Source: Eudorina sp. 2006-703-Eu-15 (Eukaryota > Chlorophyta > Chlorophyceae > Chlamydomonadales > Volvocaceae). Taken from it: a DNA stretch of 64,000 nt. Positions 61,773 to 64,000 of this stretch are shown one piece after another. Positions within the stretch are counted from its first letter, which is position 1, and each line of letters opens with the position of its first letter. The position numbers and the translations under genes are program-made. Below the pieces are notes generated by a model. The model was not told the DNA's origin. It ran no database searches and saw nothing but the letters and a program-made list of their open reading frames with translations. Location: contig BDSI01000031.1 of assembly GCA_003117195.1 (NCBI GenBank), forward strand, positions 533,501-597,500, given 5' to 3'.

Positions 61773-62604
61773 GGTGTCGGACTTCGTCCAATTGTAATAC
61801 CTATCCGTACATACTTGTATACATATATTTTACTTTTATTCTTTAATATCAAGAGGTCTGTCTACCAACGCGACTCTGCTCGTCCGACGGTCGATAATTG
61901 CGTTAACTGTACAGCAGCCAGCGGCGTTCACACAAATTCATAATAAACCTGGATTTGGGGTTATTAACATAATCAGTGAAGAGCTGGTCAATTAGTGCGC
62001 AGACGCAGTCCTGGAAATCAGGTTTGTGCACCACTTTTCGTTACCTATTTGTGACCTATCTGTACTGTCAAAATTTGGGTACCCATATCATGCTTTTGTA
62101 CGCAGATAGTATGTATAATTGCTTTGAGAGCTTACCATGAAGATACCAGCGTCGCTGATACCGCCCTGCCTTCGTTCGTACATTCTGACACCGGTCGTCG
62201 CGCACAATGTAATTTGCTCGCCAAGCCATTCTGCCCAACGATCTGCATCAGTGGCTTCACATTTATGGTCCCGGTAGCACCGTGCAACAGCATTAACATG
62301 CGTCCCCAAAGGTAATTACCCTTGGTTTGGCTCCGCTGCATCACTTTAGGCTTCGAAGTTAACAGATACAATCTATTCTTGGTAACAGCATTGTTCAAAA
62401 CTAATATAGGACGGTTCACATGACAGGGACTTAGAGTGTGTTTCCAATTAGGCGGGCAACCTCTAGAGTGTCCGAGGTCTAGAGGTCAAGTAAAGGTTGG
62501 ACGTTTCCAGTCACCTTTAAGTTAGCCCCGAAACCAATTTTGGCGCCTTCAATACATTGTGAAAGTGCAATCCTTTGATCGTTCCTTGTAGGCAATATAT
62601 TAAA
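61773..62604. other. AT-rich interval between divergent genes
   Basis: About 830 bases between the start codons of the monooxygenase gene (-) and the transposase (+). On the minus strand, TATA-like sequence lies about 50 bases upstream of 61772. The left terminus of the Harbinger element should be here, but I could not match terminal inverted repeats because the right end may be cut by the window. Confidence 0.45.
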
Positions 62605-63804
62605 ATGCGCAAAGAGTTTTTACTTCGGCTGTTATCTGGTCTCCCGGCCATCCTTGTGGCGGTCTTGCTTGCCACGGAGAGTGGGCCACTGTCTGATGGC
62701 GAAGCTTCATTTCTGGAGACCACCCTTGGCTTGTGCGTCAACGTGATGAACATGGTGCAGCAGAATCCCCACCAGTTCCGAGTTTACCAGTCGCCTTTGT
62801 ACATTCAGCCGCGGCCGACCGACCTCTACAACCACTTTGTGCTGGATCATTGGCCAGAGTCCGTGTTTCATGCCAATTTCCGCTTGGATCGTCACTGTTT
62901 CTCGCGGCTATGCGACGCGCTGCGGCCCATGTACGCTCGGCCACCGACCCGCGGGCGCGCTCCCCTGCCCATGGAGCAACAAGTTGCCATTTCCCTGTAC
63001 CACATGGCCCAAGGATGCAATCTTCGGGTCCTGGAGAACACGTTCGGGGTGGCGCGAGGAACGGCCTGCAAGGTGATAGAGAAGTTTACGTGTGCCGTAA
63101 TCGGCACGTTTCATGACCTGATCCGCTACCCCAAACCAGAGCGCCTGGCCAGGATGATGGACGAGTTTGCGGTAGACGGCATGCCTGGATGCATTGGTAG
63201 CATCGACGGCACGCACATTTCCATAACTCGCCCCAGAGGTGTTCCCTTTCACGAAGATTACTACTGCGTGCGCAAGGGTGCTTACACCCTGAACTGCCAG
63301 GCGGTGTGTGACAGGAACGGGTACTTCTGGGATGTTGTGTGCGGCTATCCCGGGTCCACCCACGACTCGCGAGTGCTTCAGGAGAGTGGGCTGTACGAGG
63401 GAGCCGAGGAGGGGAGGCTGTTTTCGGGCCAGACGGAGTGGGTGGATGAAATGACGGGCCATGTTGCCATGACCACCTCCCCATACATTATTGGCGATTC
63501 TGGGTACCCGCTGTTGCGTTGGCTAATGCCACCCTACGCGGAAGGAAGCGTGAACACGGACGCGCGTGCCACATATAATAGGCTTCTGCACACGTGCAGG
63601 AATTGTGTTGAGCGCGCTTTTGGCTTGTTGAAGGCTCGGTTTCGGTTGCTCCTGGTGAAGATGGATCATGACCCAGCTGTGTGTGCAAACCTAGCTTTGA
63701 CCGCGTTCCTGCTGCACAACTGGTCCGCAAGCTTTGAGCCTTGGGTTCGGAGCAACGGTAAGAACTGTGCGTGGATCACGATCGCTGCGCTCCGTGCGAA
63801 TTAG
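62605..63804 (+). CDS. PIF/Harbinger-type transposase (DDE_Tnp_4), 399 aa, intact
   Basis: DNA transposase of the PIF/Harbinger superfamily (HARBI1-like nuclease, Pfam DDE_Tnp_4), which cuts and pastes its element. The frame is uninterrupted from the ATG at 62605 to the TAG at 63802-63804. An N-terminal helical region is followed by the family HTH-like segment with LENTFGVARGTACKVIEKF. Then come the catalytic blocks: GCIGSIDGTHISI (D201), YTLNCQAVCDRNGYFWDVV, GYPGSTHDSRVL, IIGDSGYPLLRWLMPPY (D298) and RNCVERAFGLLKARFRLL (E336). The D-D-E triad is complete, and length and motif order fit an active nuclease. The Myb/SANT-like partner ORF usual for autonomous Harbingers is not seen and may lie beyond the window. 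Upstream in-frame codons back to 62575 include no ATG. It could also be a domesticated host gene; only flanking TIRs and a 3-bp target duplication would decide. Confidence 0.88.
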   Translation: MRKEFLLRLLSGLPAILVAVLLATESGPLSDGEASFLETTLGLCVNVMNMVQQNPHQFRVYQSPLYIQPRPTDLYNHFVLDHWPESVFHANFRLDRHCFSRLCDALRPMYARPPTRGRAPLPMEQQVAISLYHMAQGCNLRVLENTFGVARGTACKVIEKFTCAVIGTFHDLIRYPKPERLARMMDEFAVDGMPGCIGSIDGTHISITRPRGVPFHEDYYCVRKGAYTLNCQAVCDRNGYFWDVVCGYPGSTHDSRVLQESGLYEGAEEGRLFSGQTEWVDEMTGHVAMTTSPYIIGDSGYPLLRWLMPPYAEGSVNTDARATYNRLLHTCRNCVERAFGLLKARFRLLLVKMDHDPAVCANLALTAFLLHNWSASFEPWVRSNGKNCAWITIAALRAN

Positions 63805-64000
63805 GGATTTATCCCATGATAGGCGTTACCATATTCCTCACGCGGTTTCGCGATGCTTGCATTTGCGTGGTGTTCGCTGCCTGTCTGTGCTCGACTTCGT
63901 CTATGACGCCAGTGTAAATTTTTTGGGGGTCTGCGGCGCAGTTGCGTTGGGATGTGACGAGGGGAATAACGCTCGGTGGGTCCCGCGTCCTTCGGTGGGG

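Noticed and set aside
1..64000. Over-representation of CCGTAC/GTACGG hexamers
   Set aside because: They look about two-fold enriched by rough count, but GC bias and my incomplete count make this too weak to report as a finding.

Overview
The window reads as nuclear DNA of a green alga, most likely a chlamydomonadalean or volvocine species. The grounds are GC-rich coding sequence, many short introns with GTGAGT/GTGCGT-type donors and TGCAG acceptors, TGTAA polyadenylation signals, Ala/Gln/Gly-rich low-complexity proteins, and long CA microsatellites. No prokaryotic operons, CRISPR arrays, rRNA or tRNA genes were recognised. The species cannot be named from sequence alone.

Layout. 1-1028: 3' end of an unrecognised gene (+). 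1029-7159: gene-poor, repeat-rich DNA with two CA microsatellites. 7160-12169: nine-exon AAAP-type amino-acid transporter (-). 13678-16351: decayed Gln/Pro-rich coiled-coil gene (+) with stops and frame changes. 16954-17133: an orphan exon-like ORF, followed by AT-richer DNA with a cluster of TAGCAGG motifs. 18882-22923: MFS transporter (+, 5' end not found). 26272-37296: a very large chromatin-type gene (-). Two long AT-hook ORFs and a small upstream multi-exon gene join in phase into one model of about 2,900 residues. 37712-38547: 3' remnant of a LINE retrotransposon. 38692-48258: 15-exon golgin-like coiled-coil protein (+). 50236-51036: cytochrome b5-domain protein (-) with an unusual haem loop, divergent from a tentative small basic protein gene (51556-52355, +). 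55769-61772: ten-exon flavin-containing monooxygenase (-) with a long low-complexity C-terminal extension and a strong inverted repeat in one intron. 62605-63804: intact PIF/Harbinger-type transposase (+).

Exon models were built by hand. I matched GT-AG (or GC-AG) sites to reading phase and family sequence; where all phases close I say so. The genes do not form an evident pathway. They are ordinary housekeeping, transport and membrane-traffic genes between mobile-element remnants.

The observations most worth checking are these: a 12-bp palindrome GACCC(A/G)(C/T)GGGTC recurring far more often than chance, inside and outside genes; three GC-AG introns among about 45; the single-gene model for the AT-hook protein; and a 48-bp-arm hairpin in the monooxygenase gene.
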